Assembly (NCBI GenBank): GCA_036389135.1
Contig: DASVQP010000043.1
Location: 38,278 to 102,277, forward strand
Origin: Longimicrobium sp.
Lineage (GTDB): Bacteria; Gemmatimonadota; Gemmatimonadetes; Longimicrobiales; Longimicrobiaceae
Direction: 5' to 3'
Length of the DNA stretch: 64,000 nt
In this document: positions 24,463-32,705 of the stretch, piece by piece
Numbering within the stretch: the first letter of the stretch is position 1
How the letters are laid out: each line of letters begins with the position of its first letter
Notes under the pieces: generated by a model
The model's input: only the letters and a program-made list of their open reading frames with translations
What the model was told of the DNA's origin: nothing
Database searches by the model: none
Made by a program: the position numbers and the translations under genes

Positions 24463-25049
24463 CAGGCGCGGGGAAAGGCGGGGTCGTCGCGCAGGGCGCG
24501 GATCTGGGTGAGGTGGCGGCGCTCGTGGGCCAGGATCAGCGCGAAGGCGTCGCCCAGGGTCAGGCGCAGCAGGCGGCTGGCGGGGGAGGCGACCCGCGCG
24601 CGCGCCAGACTGATGCCGCCGGCGCGGTGCAGGCGCTCCTCCAGGCCCCCGTGCGTGGCGAGGTAGCCGTCCACTTCCGCGCGCCAATCGTGCGCGTGTT
24701 CCGTGGGGCGGAAGACGGCGGGGGTCTTGAGGCGCCGCTTCACCGGCGGCTCCATCATCTTCACCATGAAGCCGCCCAGCAGGCCGGGCTTGTACCCGCC
24801 GAACCCGGTGTGGCCCCGCGTGCGCGCTTCGGTAATCGACTGGTCGATTGCTTCGAGGTAGCGGGCGTTGAGGGTGCGCAGGTGGCAGGCGACTTCGCCC
24901 AGGGACCAGCCGCCCGCCTCCGGGCGCCAGGCGAGCTGCGCGTCCGAGAGGCCGTCCAGGAGCTCCGCGGCGTCGCGGTGCACCGCCTCCAGCTCCCGCC
25001 CGAATCGGGCCAGATCGGACGAAGGATACGCAACGGTCGCGGTCTGCAT
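24462..25049 (-). CDS. DinB-like four-helix protein
   Basis: The product is 195 aa. WSLGEVACHLRTLNARYLEAID has the first His of the DinB metal triad, and the end has LTLGDAFALILAHERRHLTQIRAL with the His pair. A conserved loop, GFGGYKPGLLGGF, lies between. DinB-like proteins are thiol-dependent transferases or hydrolases. The substrate here is unknown. Start at MQTATVAY, preceded by GGGAGAGGA. A second member of the superfamily (YfiT) lies 2.4 kb away on the other strand. Confidence 0.78.
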   Translation of the reverse strand: MQTATVAYPSSDLARFGRELEAVHRDAAELLDGLSDAQLAWRPEAGGWSLGEVACHLRTLNARYLEAIDQSITEARTRGHTGFGGYKPGLLGGFMVKMMEPPVKRRLKTPAVFRPTEHAHDWRAEVDGYLATHGGLEERLHRAGGISLARARVASPASRLLRLTLGDAFALILAHERRHLTQIRALRDDPAFPRA

Positions 25050-25155
25050 GGGTCCTCTCCCGAAAGGGGTGTGCGGTGGGCTTGCGGGGATGGTTGCATG
25101 ATAGTCGGGCGGAGGGGATGTGACAATATTGACGGGGTTGGAAGCGGGGGCGAGG

Positions 25156-25251
25156 GCGGGCAGACACGCAGGTCTGCCCCTACGTATCCGTGCGTGGGGC
25201 GCAGGGGCGGTGAGGGGGCGGGCACGGGCAGCCACGTGGGGCGGCCCCTAC
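25156..25251 (-). repeat. Repeats B and C in the 25050-25430 gap
   Basis: On the minus strand: family C (GTAGGGGCCGCCCCACGTGG, CTGCCCGTGCCC, 25220-25251), then family B (GTAGGGGCAGACCTGCGTGT, CTGCCC, 25157-25183). Both share the GTAGGGGC head. The same two modules appear in the order B-C at 44509-44609. The rest of the 381-base gap shows no gene. Confidence 0.8.
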
Positions 25252-25430
25252 GGGTGTCGGGTTAACCGAGGGGGGCGTTGAACCGCGGGCATACCGGGAG
25301 GCGACAGAGTTCGTCGTGGCGCCGGCGGGCGGCGGGGAGGGGGATCGGGTGGTGGCACGCGCGTTGCTCCCCTGCACGGGTTCCGCGGCGCGCCGCCGCA
25401 CGTCACGTTCGAGCGAACCCAGACCCTTCG

Positions 25431-25904
25431 ATGGCCTTGCACCTCTTCTCCACCCCCGTGCAGTGCACCAACTGCAACACGGTGGTGGATGACCCCACGC
25501 TGGAGCGCTGCCCCAACTGCGGCAACCTCCTCAAGGAGCGCCGCGCGCCCCGCCGCCTCGCAGGGCTGGAGGAGCGCTACGGCAGCATCCGGATCCTGCT
25601 GGGGGTGCTCCGCTTCCTCGCGGTGATCATCCTGGTGGTCGGCGGCGTGGCCTTCTTCGGCGCGCTGGGCGGCAACCGGGCAGACGGAATGGAGGGGGTC
25701 GGCATCCTCCTCTCCAGCGTGCTGGGCGCGGTGGCGATGTTCTCCATCGCCGCCTTCTTCGAGCTCACCATGGACATCGAGGAGAACACGCGGGCCTCGT
25801 TCAGGCTCCAGCAGCAGATGCTGGAGGAGCTCCAGCAGGCGGGGCGCGGCGCCGCACCCACGGTGGAACCCGCGGGCCCGGAAGGGCAGACGGCCGCACG
25901 ATGA
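25431..25904 (+). CDS. Zinc-ribbon membrane protein
   Basis: The product is 157 aa. The N-terminus carries CTNCNTVVDDPTLERCPNCG, a four-Cys zinc ribbon. Two membrane helices follow (ILLGVLRFLAVIILVVGGVAFF and ILLSSVLGAVAMFSIAAFFEL), then a short helix with LQQQMLEELQQAG that could form a coiled coil. Its stop overlaps the next gene's ATG (ATGA at 25901-25904), so it is translationally coupled to the PBP4-type carboxypeptidase gene. Function unknown; it may assist or anchor a cell-wall process. Confidence 0.7.
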   Translation: MALHLFSTPVQCTNCNTVVDDPTLERCPNCGNLLKERRAPRRLAGLEERYGSIRILLGVLRFLAVIILVVGGVAFFGALGGNRADGMEGVGILLSSVLGAVAMFSIAAFFELTMDIEENTRASFRLQQQMLEELQQAGRGAAPTVEPAGPEGQTAAR

Positions 25905-27325
25905 CGCGGGTGAGGATGTGGGCCGCGGCCATCGCCGCGGCCATCGGCGGCGCGGCGGCCAGCGTGGGCGCGGCGGGAACGCAGGGCGCGGCGGGGCCCC
26001 TCCAGGCCCAGGCCGATGCCGCCGTCCCCAACAAGAGCGAGTGGACCATCATGGCCTACTCGCTGGACCGCAACCAGACGCTGTTCGCCATCAACGCGGA
26101 GCAGCCCAAGGTGCCCGCGTCCAACAACAAGGTCTTCTCCGCCATCTGGGCGCTGGGGGTGCTGGGGCCGGACTACCGCTTTCCCACCGACCTGCTGATC
26201 AACGGCAACATCCAGAACGGCGTGCTGCAGGGCGACGTCATCATCCGCGGCTCGGGCGATCCCGGCTTCGGCTATCCGTCGTACGAAAAGGACAACATCG
26301 ACCCGCTGCGCACCATGGCGCGGCGCCTCAAGTCGCTGGGGATCAACCAGGTGACGGGGAGCGTCATCGGCGACGCGACGATCCACGACCGGCAGAACTA
26401 CGGTCCCGCGTGGCCCGTGGATACGGGGATGGGCGCCGCCCACTACGCGCCCACGGTGAGCGGTCTCCCCTACCAGCGCAACATGCTGTGGGTGGAGCCG
26501 AACGGGCAGGGGCCGAACGGCTTCGTGCTGCACCCGGACGTCCCGGAGATTCCCGTGGTGTGGCAGAGCCGCGGCGGGCGCGGCTACGCGGTGCGCAGGC
26601 CGGAGCAGGACACGGTGCGGCTGCGCGGCGGCATCGGGCGGCCGGGGACGCGCTTCCCGGTGGGCGCGTTCGAGCCGGCGCTGCTCGCCCCCGCCGCGCT
26701 GCGCCAGGCGATGCGCGAGGCGGGCATCCAGGTGAACGGCGCGGTCAAGCTCCAGCGCACGCCGCGCGGGGCGAAGCTGGCGCACCGCCACCTCTCGCTG
26801 ACGGTGGCCGACATGGTGCCGCAGCTCAACCAGCACTCGGACAACTTCTTCGCCGAGCACTTCTGGAAGGCCGCGGTGGCGAAGGCGACGGGCCAGGGGA
26901 GCTACACGCGGGGCGGCGCGGCGTCGGCCAACTTCTTCCACCGCAGCGCCGGGGTGCCGTACGGGCAGCTCTGGCAGGCGGATGGGTCGGGGCTCTCGGC
27001 CAACAACCGCACCAGCGCCAACGCGATGGTGATGACGCTGAAGTTCGCGGACAGGGCGCCGTACTCGCGGGTGTTCCACGAGTCGCTGGCCGTCGCCGGC
27101 GACCCGCGCGGCACCATGAAGCGGATGTTCGTGGGGACGCCGGCCGCGGGGAACCTGCACGCCAAGACGGGCTACATCCGCCAGGTGCGCTCGCTCTCGG
27201 GGTACGTGAAGACGGCGAGCGGCGAGCGCGTGGCATTCGCCTTCATCTACAACGGCCGCAACACGTCCGGGGCCCGGGGCGTGCAGACCAACCTGGGGAA
27301 CCTGCTGGCGTCGTATCGAAGGTAG
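25901..27325 (+). CDS. dacB: D-alanyl-D-alanine carboxypeptidase/endopeptidase, PBP4 (S13) family
   Basis: The product is 474 aa. A hydrophobic signal-like N-terminus (WAAAIAAAIGGAAASVGAAG) precedes the penicillin-binding domain. The active-site triad is ASNNKVF (SxxK, Ser74-Lys77), DGSGLSANN (SxN) and LHAKTGYI (KTG). A long insertion between the first and second motifs (residues about 100-290, with GDVIIRGSGDPGFG and GSVIGDATIHD) is the extra domain typical of PBP4/DacB. It trims peptidoglycan peptides or cuts crosslinks in the periplasm. Translationally coupled to the upstream zinc-ribbon gene. Confidence 0.92.
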   Translation: MTRVRMWAAAIAAAIGGAAASVGAAGTQGAAGPLQAQADAAVPNKSEWTIMAYSLDRNQTLFAINAEQPKVPASNNKVFSAIWALGVLGPDYRFPTDLLINGNIQNGVLQGDVIIRGSGDPGFGYPSYEKDNIDPLRTMARRLKSLGINQVTGSVIGDATIHDRQNYGPAWPVDTGMGAAHYAPTVSGLPYQRNMLWVEPNGQGPNGFVLHPDVPEIPVVWQSRGGRGYAVRRPEQDTVRLRGGIGRPGTRFPVGAFEPALLAPAALRQAMREAGIQVNGAVKLQRTPRGAKLAHRHLSLTVADMVPQLNQHSDNFFAEHFWKAAVAKATGQGSYTRGGAASANFFHRSAGVPYGQLWQADGSGLSANNRTSANAMVMTLKFADRAPYSRVFHESLAVAGDPRGTMKRMFVGTPAAGNLHAKTGYIRQVRSLSGYVKTASGERVAFAFIYNGRNTSGARGVQTNLGNLLASYRR

Positions 27326-27457
27326 CTGGTCTCAATCGCACGTGGGGAACCGGGGTCCGGCGCGGGTTGGCCGGGCCCCAATCGTTTGCGCCACGCACCG
27401 GCCGCGGGGTAGCTTGTGCGCCGTTTCCAGCGACACCCCCGGCCATGAGGAGGCGGC

Positions 27458-27985
27458 ATGGAGCAGACCGACCCGCGGTTCCCCATCGGCAAGTTCCTGC
27501 TGGAGGGCGAGGTCACGCTCGAGCGGCGGCGCGAGTGGATCGCGCGCATCGCGGCGGCGCCGGCACGGTTCCGCGCGGCGGTGGCGGCGCTGGGCCCCGA
27601 GCACCTGGACACCCCCTACCGCGACGGCGGGTGGACGGTGCGGCAGCTCGTGCACCACCTTCCGGACAGCCACATGAACGCGTACGTGCGCTTCAAGCTG
27701 GCCCTTACGGAAGACAACCCGGCCATCAAGACGTACGACGAGGCGCTCTGGGCGAACCTTCCCGACACGCGCGACACGCCCCCCGAGGTGTCGCTGGCGC
27801 TGCTGGACGCGCTGCACCTGCGCTGGGTGACCCTCCTCGGCGCGATAGAGGGCGCGGAGTGGCGCCGCACCCTCAAGCACCCGGAGTGGGGGGACATGCC
27901 GCTGGAATCGGTGCTGGCGCTGTACGCCTGGCACGGGGATCATCACACCGCGCACCTGGCGGCGCTGCGCGGGCGGCTGGGGTAA
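27458..27985 (+). CDS. YfiT family DinB-like putative metal-dependent hydrolase/transferase
   Basis: The product is 175 aa. RFPIGKFLLEGEVTLERRREWI is the YfiT N-terminus. WTVRQLVHHLPDSHMNAYVRFK and LYAWHGDHHTAHLAAL provide the three His metal ligands. Relatives include Bacillus YfiT and bacillithiol S-transferase BstA, so thiol transfer is possible, but no bacillithiol genes are in the window. It starts at ATG 27458 and ends seven bases before mqnD, suggesting shared transcription. Confidence 0.85.
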   Translation: MEQTDPRFPIGKFLLEGEVTLERRREWIARIAAAPARFRAAVAALGPEHLDTPYRDGGWTVRQLVHHLPDSHMNAYVRFKLALTEDNPAIKTYDEALWANLPDTRDTPPEVSLALLDALHLRWVTLLGAIEGAEWRRTLKHPEWGDMPLESVLALYAWHGDHHTAHLAALRGRLG

Positions 27986-27992
27986 CCGCGGG

Positions 27993-28826
27993 ATGAACGA
28001 CGTGCTGACGCTGGGATATTCGCCGTGCCCGAACGACACCTTCATCTTCGACGCGCTCGTGCATGGGCGGATCGAGGTGGATGGGTTGACGTTCGAGGAG
28101 CGGCTGGAAGACGTGGAGACGCTGAACCGGCTGGCGGCGGAGGCGGCGCTCGACGTCACCAAGATCTCGTACGGCGCGATCCCGGGGCTGCTGCGCGACT
28201 ACGTGCTGCTGCGCAGCGGCGGGGCGCTGGGGCGCGGGTGCGGGCCGCTCGTCGTCGCGCGCCGCGGGATGGATGCGGCGGAGCTGGCGGGGGCGCGCAT
28301 CGCCATCCCCGGCCGCAACACGACGGCCAACCTCCTCCTCCGCCTCTTTGCGCCCGACGCGGCGCCGGGGGTGGAGCGCGTGTACAGCGACATCATGCCC
28401 GCCGTCGCGCGCGGCGAGTTTGATGCGGGGCTCATCATCCACGAGTCGCGCTTCACCTATCCGCGGCACGGGCTGGTGCGCGTGGTGGACCTGGGCGAGT
28501 GGTGGGAATCGATGACCGGCCTTCCGATTCCCCTCGGCGGCATCCTCGCGCGCCGCTCGCTGGGCGAGGACGCGATCCGCGCGGTGGAGGACGGCATCCG
28601 CCGCTCGGTGGAGTTCGCGTTCGCCGATCCCGAGGCGTCGCGCCCGTACGTGCGTGCCCACGCGCAGGAGATGGACGCCGCGGTGACGCAGCAGCACATC
28701 GACCTGTACGTGAACCGCTTCTCGGTTGACGTGGAGGAGGAGGGCGCGCGCGCCATCGAGGCCCTCTTTGCGCGCGCCCGTGCGGCCGGGGTGATCGATG
28801 CGGAGGTGCCATCGCCCTTCCTCTGA
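27993..28826 (+). CDS. mqnD: 1,4-dihydroxy-6-naphthoate synthase (futalosine pathway)
   Basis: The product is 277 aa. LTLGYSPCPNDTFIFDALVHG is the MqnD signature (read as YSPCPNDTFIF). LDVTKISYGAIPGLL, RIAIPGRNTTANLLL and GLIIHESRFTY follow, forming a two-lobed periplasmic-binding-like fold. MqnD turns cyclic dehypoxanthine futalosine into the naphthoate precursor of menaquinone. It implies that this aerobe makes menaquinone by the futalosine route. Other mqn genes are not in the window. The length is typical. Confidence 0.93.
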   Translation: MNDVLTLGYSPCPNDTFIFDALVHGRIEVDGLTFEERLEDVETLNRLAAEAALDVTKISYGAIPGLLRDYVLLRSGGALGRGCGPLVVARRGMDAAELAGARIAIPGRNTTANLLLRLFAPDAAPGVERVYSDIMPAVARGEFDAGLIIHESRFTYPRHGLVRVVDLGEWWESMTGLPIPLGGILARRSLGEDAIRAVEDGIRRSVEFAFADPEASRPYVRAHAQEMDAAVTQQHIDLYVNRFSVDVEEEGARAIEALFARARAAGVIDAEVPSPFL

Positions 28827-28847
28827 GCCGTTCGCGGCGTGCGGGGG

Positions 28848-28884
28848 TTGACCGCGATCATTAGTGTTACTATGATAGATACAC
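28848..28884 (+). promoter_or_regulatory. rrf2 promoter with palindromic operator
   Basis: TTGACC (28848-28853), 17 bases, TATGAT (28871-28876) is a strong sigma70-type promoter. The -10 sits inside GTGT-TA-CTATGATAG-AT-ACAC (28864-28884), a near-perfect dyad. Its right half, GATACACAACA, recurs upstream of the oxidoreductase gene. Confidence 0.75.
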
Positions 28885-28899
28885 AACACGGAGGCGCAG

Positions 28900-29334
28900 A
28901 TGAACAGCCGATTCGCCGTCGCGGTCCACATCCTGACGCTGATCGCCCGCAGCGAGGGGAAGCCGGTCACCTCGGACTACATCGCGGGGAGCGTGAACAC
29001 GAACCCGTCGCTGGTGCGGCGGCTCCTTTCGCAGATGACGCGGGCGGGGCTGACCACGTCGCAGATGGGCGCGGGCGGGGGCGCGCTGCTGGCCCGCCCC
29101 GCGGATCAGATCACGCTGCGCGACGTGTACCGCGCGGTGGACGAGGGCGAGCTCTTCGGCCTCCACCGCGAGCAGCCGAACGCGCGCTGCCCCGTCGGCC
29201 GCAACATCCAGCCGATGCTGGAGGCGCGCTTCGATGCCGCCAGGCAGGCGCTGGAGTCGGAGCTGGACGGCACCACCATCGCTGACACCGCCGCGGAGAT
29301 CGGCACGCGTGAGGAGCAGGGCGCGGCCCGCTGA
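28900..29334 (+). CDS. Rrf2 family redox-type repressor, YwnA-like
   Basis: The product is 144 aa. The winged helix contains AVHILTLIARSEGKPVTSDYIA, TNPSLVRRLLSQMTRAGL (recognition helix) and the wing MGAGGGALLARP. A single Cys in NARCPVGRNIQ matches YwnA-type members, which react with thiol-stress compounds, rather than Fe-S members with three Cys. It has its own strong promoter overlapped by a dyad that also occurs before the next gene, so it likely represses itself and that oxidoreductase. GGAGG precedes the ATG. Confidence 0.85.
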   Translation: MNSRFAVAVHILTLIARSEGKPVTSDYIAGSVNTNPSLVRRLLSQMTRAGLTTSQMGAGGGALLARPADQITLRDVYRAVDEGELFGLHREQPNARCPVGRNIQPMLEARFDAARQALESELDGTTIADTAAEIGTREEQGAAR

Positions 29335-29353
29335 ATTCTTCGCGCGCCAGGAT

Positions 29354-29374
29354 GTGTACTAGTCATGGATACAC
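29354..29374 (+). promoter_or_regulatory. Second Rrf2-type operator
   Basis: GTGTACTAGTC, ATGGATACAC aligns with the rrf2 operator: same GTGT start, ACTA, and GATACACAACA end. It lies 39 bases before the oxidoreductase ATG. An in-frame ATG inside it (29365) is therefore unlikely to be the true start. Confidence 0.6.
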
Positions 29375-29412
29375 AACAACCACAACTCGCCCTTTCACGG
29401 GCAGGAGCCAAC

Positions 29413-30270
29413 ATGATCGCAGTCACCGGAGCCACCGGCCACCTCGGCCGCCTCGTCATCGAAAACCTGCTGGAGCGCGGCGTCGCGGCCGGCGAGATCG
29501 TCGCGCTGGCGCGCAGCCCGGAGAAGGCGCGGGACCTCGCCGCGCGCGGCGTGCAGGTGCGCGCGGCGGACTACACGCAGCCGGGCACCTTGTACGCGGC
29601 GCTGCAGGGCGTGGAAAAGCTGCTCCTCGTTTCGGGGAGCGAGCTGGGACAGCGCGCGGCCCAGCATCGCAACGTGGTGGATGCGGCTCGCAACGCGGGC
29701 GTCGGGCTGCTGGCGTACACCAGCATCCTGAACGCGGACACCAGCGGGATGCAGCTCGCCGCCGAGCACAGGGCGTCGGAGGAGATCATCCGCGCTTCGG
29801 GGATCCCGTTCGTCCTCCTGCGCAACGGCTGGTACCTGGAGAACTACACGGGCAACCTCGCCTCGACGCTGGAGCACGGTGCCCTTCTCGGCAGCGCCGA
29901 CGAGGGCCGGGTCAGCGCGGCCTCCCGTGCGGACTACGCCGCCGCGGCCGCGGAGGTGCTCACCGGCAGCGGCCATGAGAACCAGACGTACGAGCTCGGC
30001 GGCGACGCCTTCACGCTCCCGGAGCTGGCTGAGACCATCTCGCGCGAGAGCGGCAGGCCCGTCGAGTACAAAAACCTCCCCGAAGAAGCGTTCGCCGGAG
30101 TGCTGGCCAGCTTCGGCCTGCCGGAGCCGTTCGCCCGCATGCTGGCCGATTCCGACCGCGGCATCGCGCGCGGCGAGCTGTCCACCGACCGCGACGACCT
30201 CCGCCGCCTGATCGGCCGCGCCCCGACTACCCCCAGCGACGCAGTGGCCGCCGCGCTATCCACTTCCTGA
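29413..30270 (+). CDS. NmrA/QorB-like NAD(P)-binding oxidoreductase
   Basis: The product is 285 aa. MIAVTGATGHLGRLVIENLL is the Rossmann GxxGxxG. LAYTSILNAD and FVLLRNGWYLENYTGNL match the atypical SDR group with QorB/YtfG and NmrA, which reduce quinones or sense NADP. No classical YxxxK is seen, as in NmrA-like members. AGGAG precedes the ATG by six bases. It is controlled by a dyad shared with the rrf2 gene upstream. The last three codons lie inside the left arm of the inverted-repeat element 30261-30509. Confidence 0.85.
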   Translation: MIAVTGATGHLGRLVIENLLERGVAAGEIVALARSPEKARDLAARGVQVRAADYTQPGTLYAALQGVEKLLLVSGSELGQRAAQHRNVVDAARNAGVGLLAYTSILNADTSGMQLAAEHRASEEIIRASGIPFVLLRNGWYLENYTGNLASTLEHGALLGSADEGRVSAASRADYAAAAAEVLTGSGHENQTYELGGDAFTLPELAETISRESGRPVEYKNLPEEAFAGVLASFGLPEPFARMLADSDRGIARGELSTDRDDLRRLIGRAPTTPSDAVAAALSTS

Positions 30271-30509
30271 ACGGAGCGCCACACAGTACCTGCCGTATGC
30301 GGATCTCTGGCGCGGAGTGAAGGAAACGGGCTCCGGGCCGCAACGTGATCCAGCCCGTGTTCGGTCGGCTGTACGTGGTGAGCGGCGGGGCGGAAACCGG
30401 TTGCGGAACATTGGCGACATCGGCGCTGGTGGCAAAGCCCGTCTCCTTCACTCCGCGCCACAGCCCGTCTGATCCACGGGTTCCGTGTGAGCGCTCCGTT
30501 CAGGAAGTG
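30261..30509. mobile_element. 249-bp inverted-repeat element (MITE-like)
   Basis: The outer ends CACTTCCTGAACGGAGCGC (30261-30279) and GCGCTCCGTTCAGGAAGTG (30491-30509) are exact inverted copies. Inside them CGCGGAGTGAAGGAAACGGG (from 30311) and CCCGTCTCCTTCACTCCGCG (to 30457) pair with one mismatch. The arms are about 72-74 bases and flank a 103-base core. There is no transposase and no obvious target duplication. The oxidoreductase stop TGA lies in the left arm. Confidence 0.55.
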
Positions 30510-30519
30510 GGGGTGTGCG

Positions 30520-30565
30520 AAAAGGAGAGAGGCGCGGGGAAACTTTCCCCGCGCCTCTCTCTCTG
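30520..30565 (-). terminator. Strong terminator for DEAD-box helicase
   Basis: GAGAGGCGCGGGGAAA (30527-30542) pairs with TTTCCCCGCGCCTCTC (30544-30559), 16 bases without a mismatch. On the minus strand it is followed by TCCTTTTCG. It lies 32 bases after the helicase stop. Confidence 0.85.
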
Positions 30566-30596
30566 CCTCTCTGCGCCTCCGCGTGAGACCAGCCGT

Positions 30597-32297
30597 TCAG
30601 TCGTGCGAGCGGCGGATGGAGACGGGGCGGCCCTTGATGGCGGCGCGCGACATGGTGCGGATCACGTGATCGGCGTGCTCCTCTGCCACCTCCACCAGCG
30701 TGAACTGGTCCGCGATCTCGATGGACCCGATCCCCTCGGCCGGGATCTTGGCCTCGCCGACGATGGCGCCCACGATGTCGCCCGGGCGGATGCCGCGGCG
30801 CCGCCCCACGCCGATGAAGAGGCGCGTCATGTCCGCGCGCGGGCGGCGGCCGCGCGGGGGGCCGTCGCGGCCCGGACCCTCGAAGGCGTCGCGCCGGCCG
30901 CGGGGGCCGCGAGAGTCGTCGTGCGGGCGCTGGGGGCGGTTCTCCCACTGCGGGATCTCCACCTCGTTCTCCGGCTCCTCGCCGCGCGTGGCGTCGGCCG
31001 CCAGCTTGGCCGCGGCGGCGGCGATGTCCAGCGGATCGTAGCCATCATCTGCCAGCGACGCCACGATCTCGCCGTAGCCGTCGAACTCGTCCTCCTCGAT
31101 CGTCTCGCGGATGGCGGAGCGGAGCAGCTCCACGCGCCGCGCGCGCAGGTCGGCGACGGTGGGGACGCGGGCGACCTCGATGGGCCGGCCCACCACCCGC
31201 TCGATCCCGCGCAGCAGCCCCTGCTCGCGCGGCTGCACCAGGGTAATGGCCGTCCCCTCGCGCCCGGCGCGGCCCGTGCGCCCGATGCGGTGGACGTACA
31301 CCTCGGGGGTCTGCGGGATGTCGTAGTTGATGACGTGGCTCACGTGCTCCACGTCCAGCCCGCGCGCCGCCACGTCGGTGGCGATCAGCAGGTCCGCCGT
31401 CCCCTCGCGGAAGCGCTTCATCACGCGGTCGCGCTGCGCCTGGTTGAGGCCGCCGTGCAGCGCCTCCGGGCGGTAGCCGCGCACCGAGAGCGCCTCGTTC
31501 AGCTCGTCCACCTCGTTGCGGGTGCGGCAGAAGAGGATCGCCGAGGTGGGCGCCTCCAGGTCGAGCACGCGGGCCAGCGCCTCCAGCTTATAGGGACGCG
31601 GCACCACGTACGCCGCCTGCCTCACCAGCGGCGTCTCCATCTTGGCCGCGCGCACGGTCACACGCACGGGGTCGGTCATGTGGCGCGCGGCGAGCTGCGC
31701 GATGCGGGGCGGGAAGGTGGCGGAGAAGAGCGCCGTCTGCCGTCCCGCGGGGGTCTCGGTGAGGATCGTCTCGATGTCCTCGATGAACCCCATGTCCAGC
31801 ATCTCGTCCGCCTCGTCCAGCACCACGTAGCCGACGGCGGAAAGGTCCAGCGAGCCGCGGCGGATGTGGTCCAGGATGCGCCCCGGCGTGCCGACCACGA
31901 CGTTGACGCCGCGGCGCAGCTCGCGGAGCTGGCGGTCGATGGGCTGGCCGCCGTACACGGCGAGTACACTTACGCCGCGCTTGGCGCCGTAGCGGTGCGT
32001 GGCCTCGGCCACCTGCACGGCCAGCTCGCGCGTGGGCGCCAGCACCAGCGCCTGCACTCCGCGCAGATTCGCGTCGATGCGCTGGACGAGCGGCAGGGCG
32101 AACGCGGCGGTCTTGCCGGTGCCGGTGGCGGCCTGCCCCAGCACGTCCCGCCCGGCCAGGAGGGTCGGGATCGCCTCCACCTGGATGGGGGTAGGCTCTT
32201 CGTATCCCAAGGCTTCAAGCGTCGCCAGCACGTCGGGCTCCAGCCCGAGCTCGGTGAAGAGCGGTGCGGCGGGCGCTTCGATGTTCGTATCGGTCAA
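30597..32297 (-). CDS. deaD: DEAD-box ATP-dependent RNA helicase, DeaD/CsdA-like
   Basis: The product is 566 aa from TTG (32295-32297), preceded by CAGGAG at suitable spacing; no ATG gives a sensible start. Motifs in order: Q motif YEEPTPIQVEAIP, AATGTGKTAAFALP (I), PTRELAVQV (Ia), GTPGRILDHI (Ib), VLDEADEMLD (II), FSATFP (III), ATDVAARGLD (V) and HRIGRTGRAGR (VI). The C-terminus has an Arg/Gly-rich tail, then RLFIGVGRRRGIRPGDIVGAI, the DbpA-type RNA-binding domain of DeaD. It unwinds rRNA and mRNA, often at low temperature. It ends in a strong terminator. Confidence 0.93.
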   Translation of the reverse strand: MTDTNIEAPAAPLFTELGLEPDVLATLEALGYEEPTPIQVEAIPTLLAGRDVLGQAATGTGKTAAFALPLVQRIDANLRGVQALVLAPTRELAVQVAEATHRYGAKRGVSVLAVYGGQPIDRQLRELRRGVNVVVGTPGRILDHIRRGSLDLSAVGYVVLDEADEMLDMGFIEDIETILTETPAGRQTALFSATFPPRIAQLAARHMTDPVRVTVRAAKMETPLVRQAAYVVPRPYKLEALARVLDLEAPTSAILFCRTRNEVDELNEALSVRGYRPEALHGGLNQAQRDRVMKRFREGTADLLIATDVAARGLDVEHVSHVINYDIPQTPEVYVHRIGRTGRAGREGTAITLVQPREQGLLRGIERVVGRPIEVARVPTVADLRARRVELLRSAIRETIEEDEFDGYGEIVASLADDGYDPLDIAAAAAKLAADATRGEEPENEVEIPQWENRPQRPHDDSRGPRGRRDAFEGPGRDGPPRGRRPRADMTRLFIGVGRRRGIRPGDIVGAIVGEAKIPAEGIGSIEIADQFTLVEVAEEHADHVIRTMSRAAIKGRPVSIRRSHD

Positions 32298-32403
32298 CGT
32301 ACGGTCTCCTGCAATCGGCGGTTTTCGTTCACAATCGTTGAATCTCGCGGAAATGGCGGCGCGGGGCAACGGAAGTGGGTTCGTGCGGGGCGCCTCCGTC
32401 GCG

Positions 32404-32473
32404 CGCCGGGGGATGAATCCCCCGGCTGGAACGACGGGAATGCGGCTGAAGCCGGCTCGAGAACCGCGACATC
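32404..32473 (+). repeat. Family G double-hairpin repeat
   Basis: GCCGGGGGATGAATCCCCCG, GCTGGAACGA, GGGAATGCGGCTGAAGCCGG, CTCGAGAA. Two perfect dyads (GGGGGATGAATCCCCC and CCGGCTTCAGCCG). A second copy at 37047-37116 differs at few positions. It lies in the 408-base gap 32298-32705, which has no gene. Confidence 0.75.
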
Positions 32474-32579
32474 CCCCCACACCCCTGTCATCCCACACCC
32501 TGTCATCGTGAGCGACGCGCCGCTCGGGCTTTGCCCGTGTTCAGGGCTGTGGCGCGCGCGTGCCGAGGGGCTCGTCGTT

Positions 32580-32705
32580 TCCCGCTGGCCTCTTGTCTCG
32601 CCGGCTAGGTCCTTCGGTCGCCGCAGAAGTGCGGTGGTGCGCCGCTGAGGTTGCAAGGGCGGCTTCCTCAGGATGACAACCGCGAGGCCAACGCACTCAC
32701 GCACT
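32580..32705 (-). repeat. Family J repeat copy, inverted
   Basis: On the minus strand: AGTGCGTGAGTGCGTTGG, then GTTGTCATCCTGAGGAAGCC, GGCGACCGAAGGACCTAG and CCGGCGAGACAAGAGG. Head and body match 20817-20925. The head abuts the TGA stop (32706-32708) of the next minus-strand gene with no gap. Confidence 0.65.

Noticed and set aside
28864..29374. Reading the two dyads as insertion-element ends
   Set aside because: They are direct, promoter-placed and only about 20 bases long; an operator role fits better.
30227..30451. Open frame of 74 codons on the minus strand in the inverted-repeat element
   Set aside because: Short, without a ribosome site, and spanning the element arm and the end of the oxidoreductase gene; coding is possible for the core but not supported.
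32298..32498. Upstream extension of the helicase to an ATG
   Set aside because: It would add Pro/Arg-rich sequence encoded by repeat G; the TTG at 32297 has a proper ribosome site.
30345..32648. Open frame of 767 codons antisense to the DEAD-box helicase
   Set aside because: All helicase motifs are on the minus strand in order; the plus frame has only His/Arg-rich shadow sequence.
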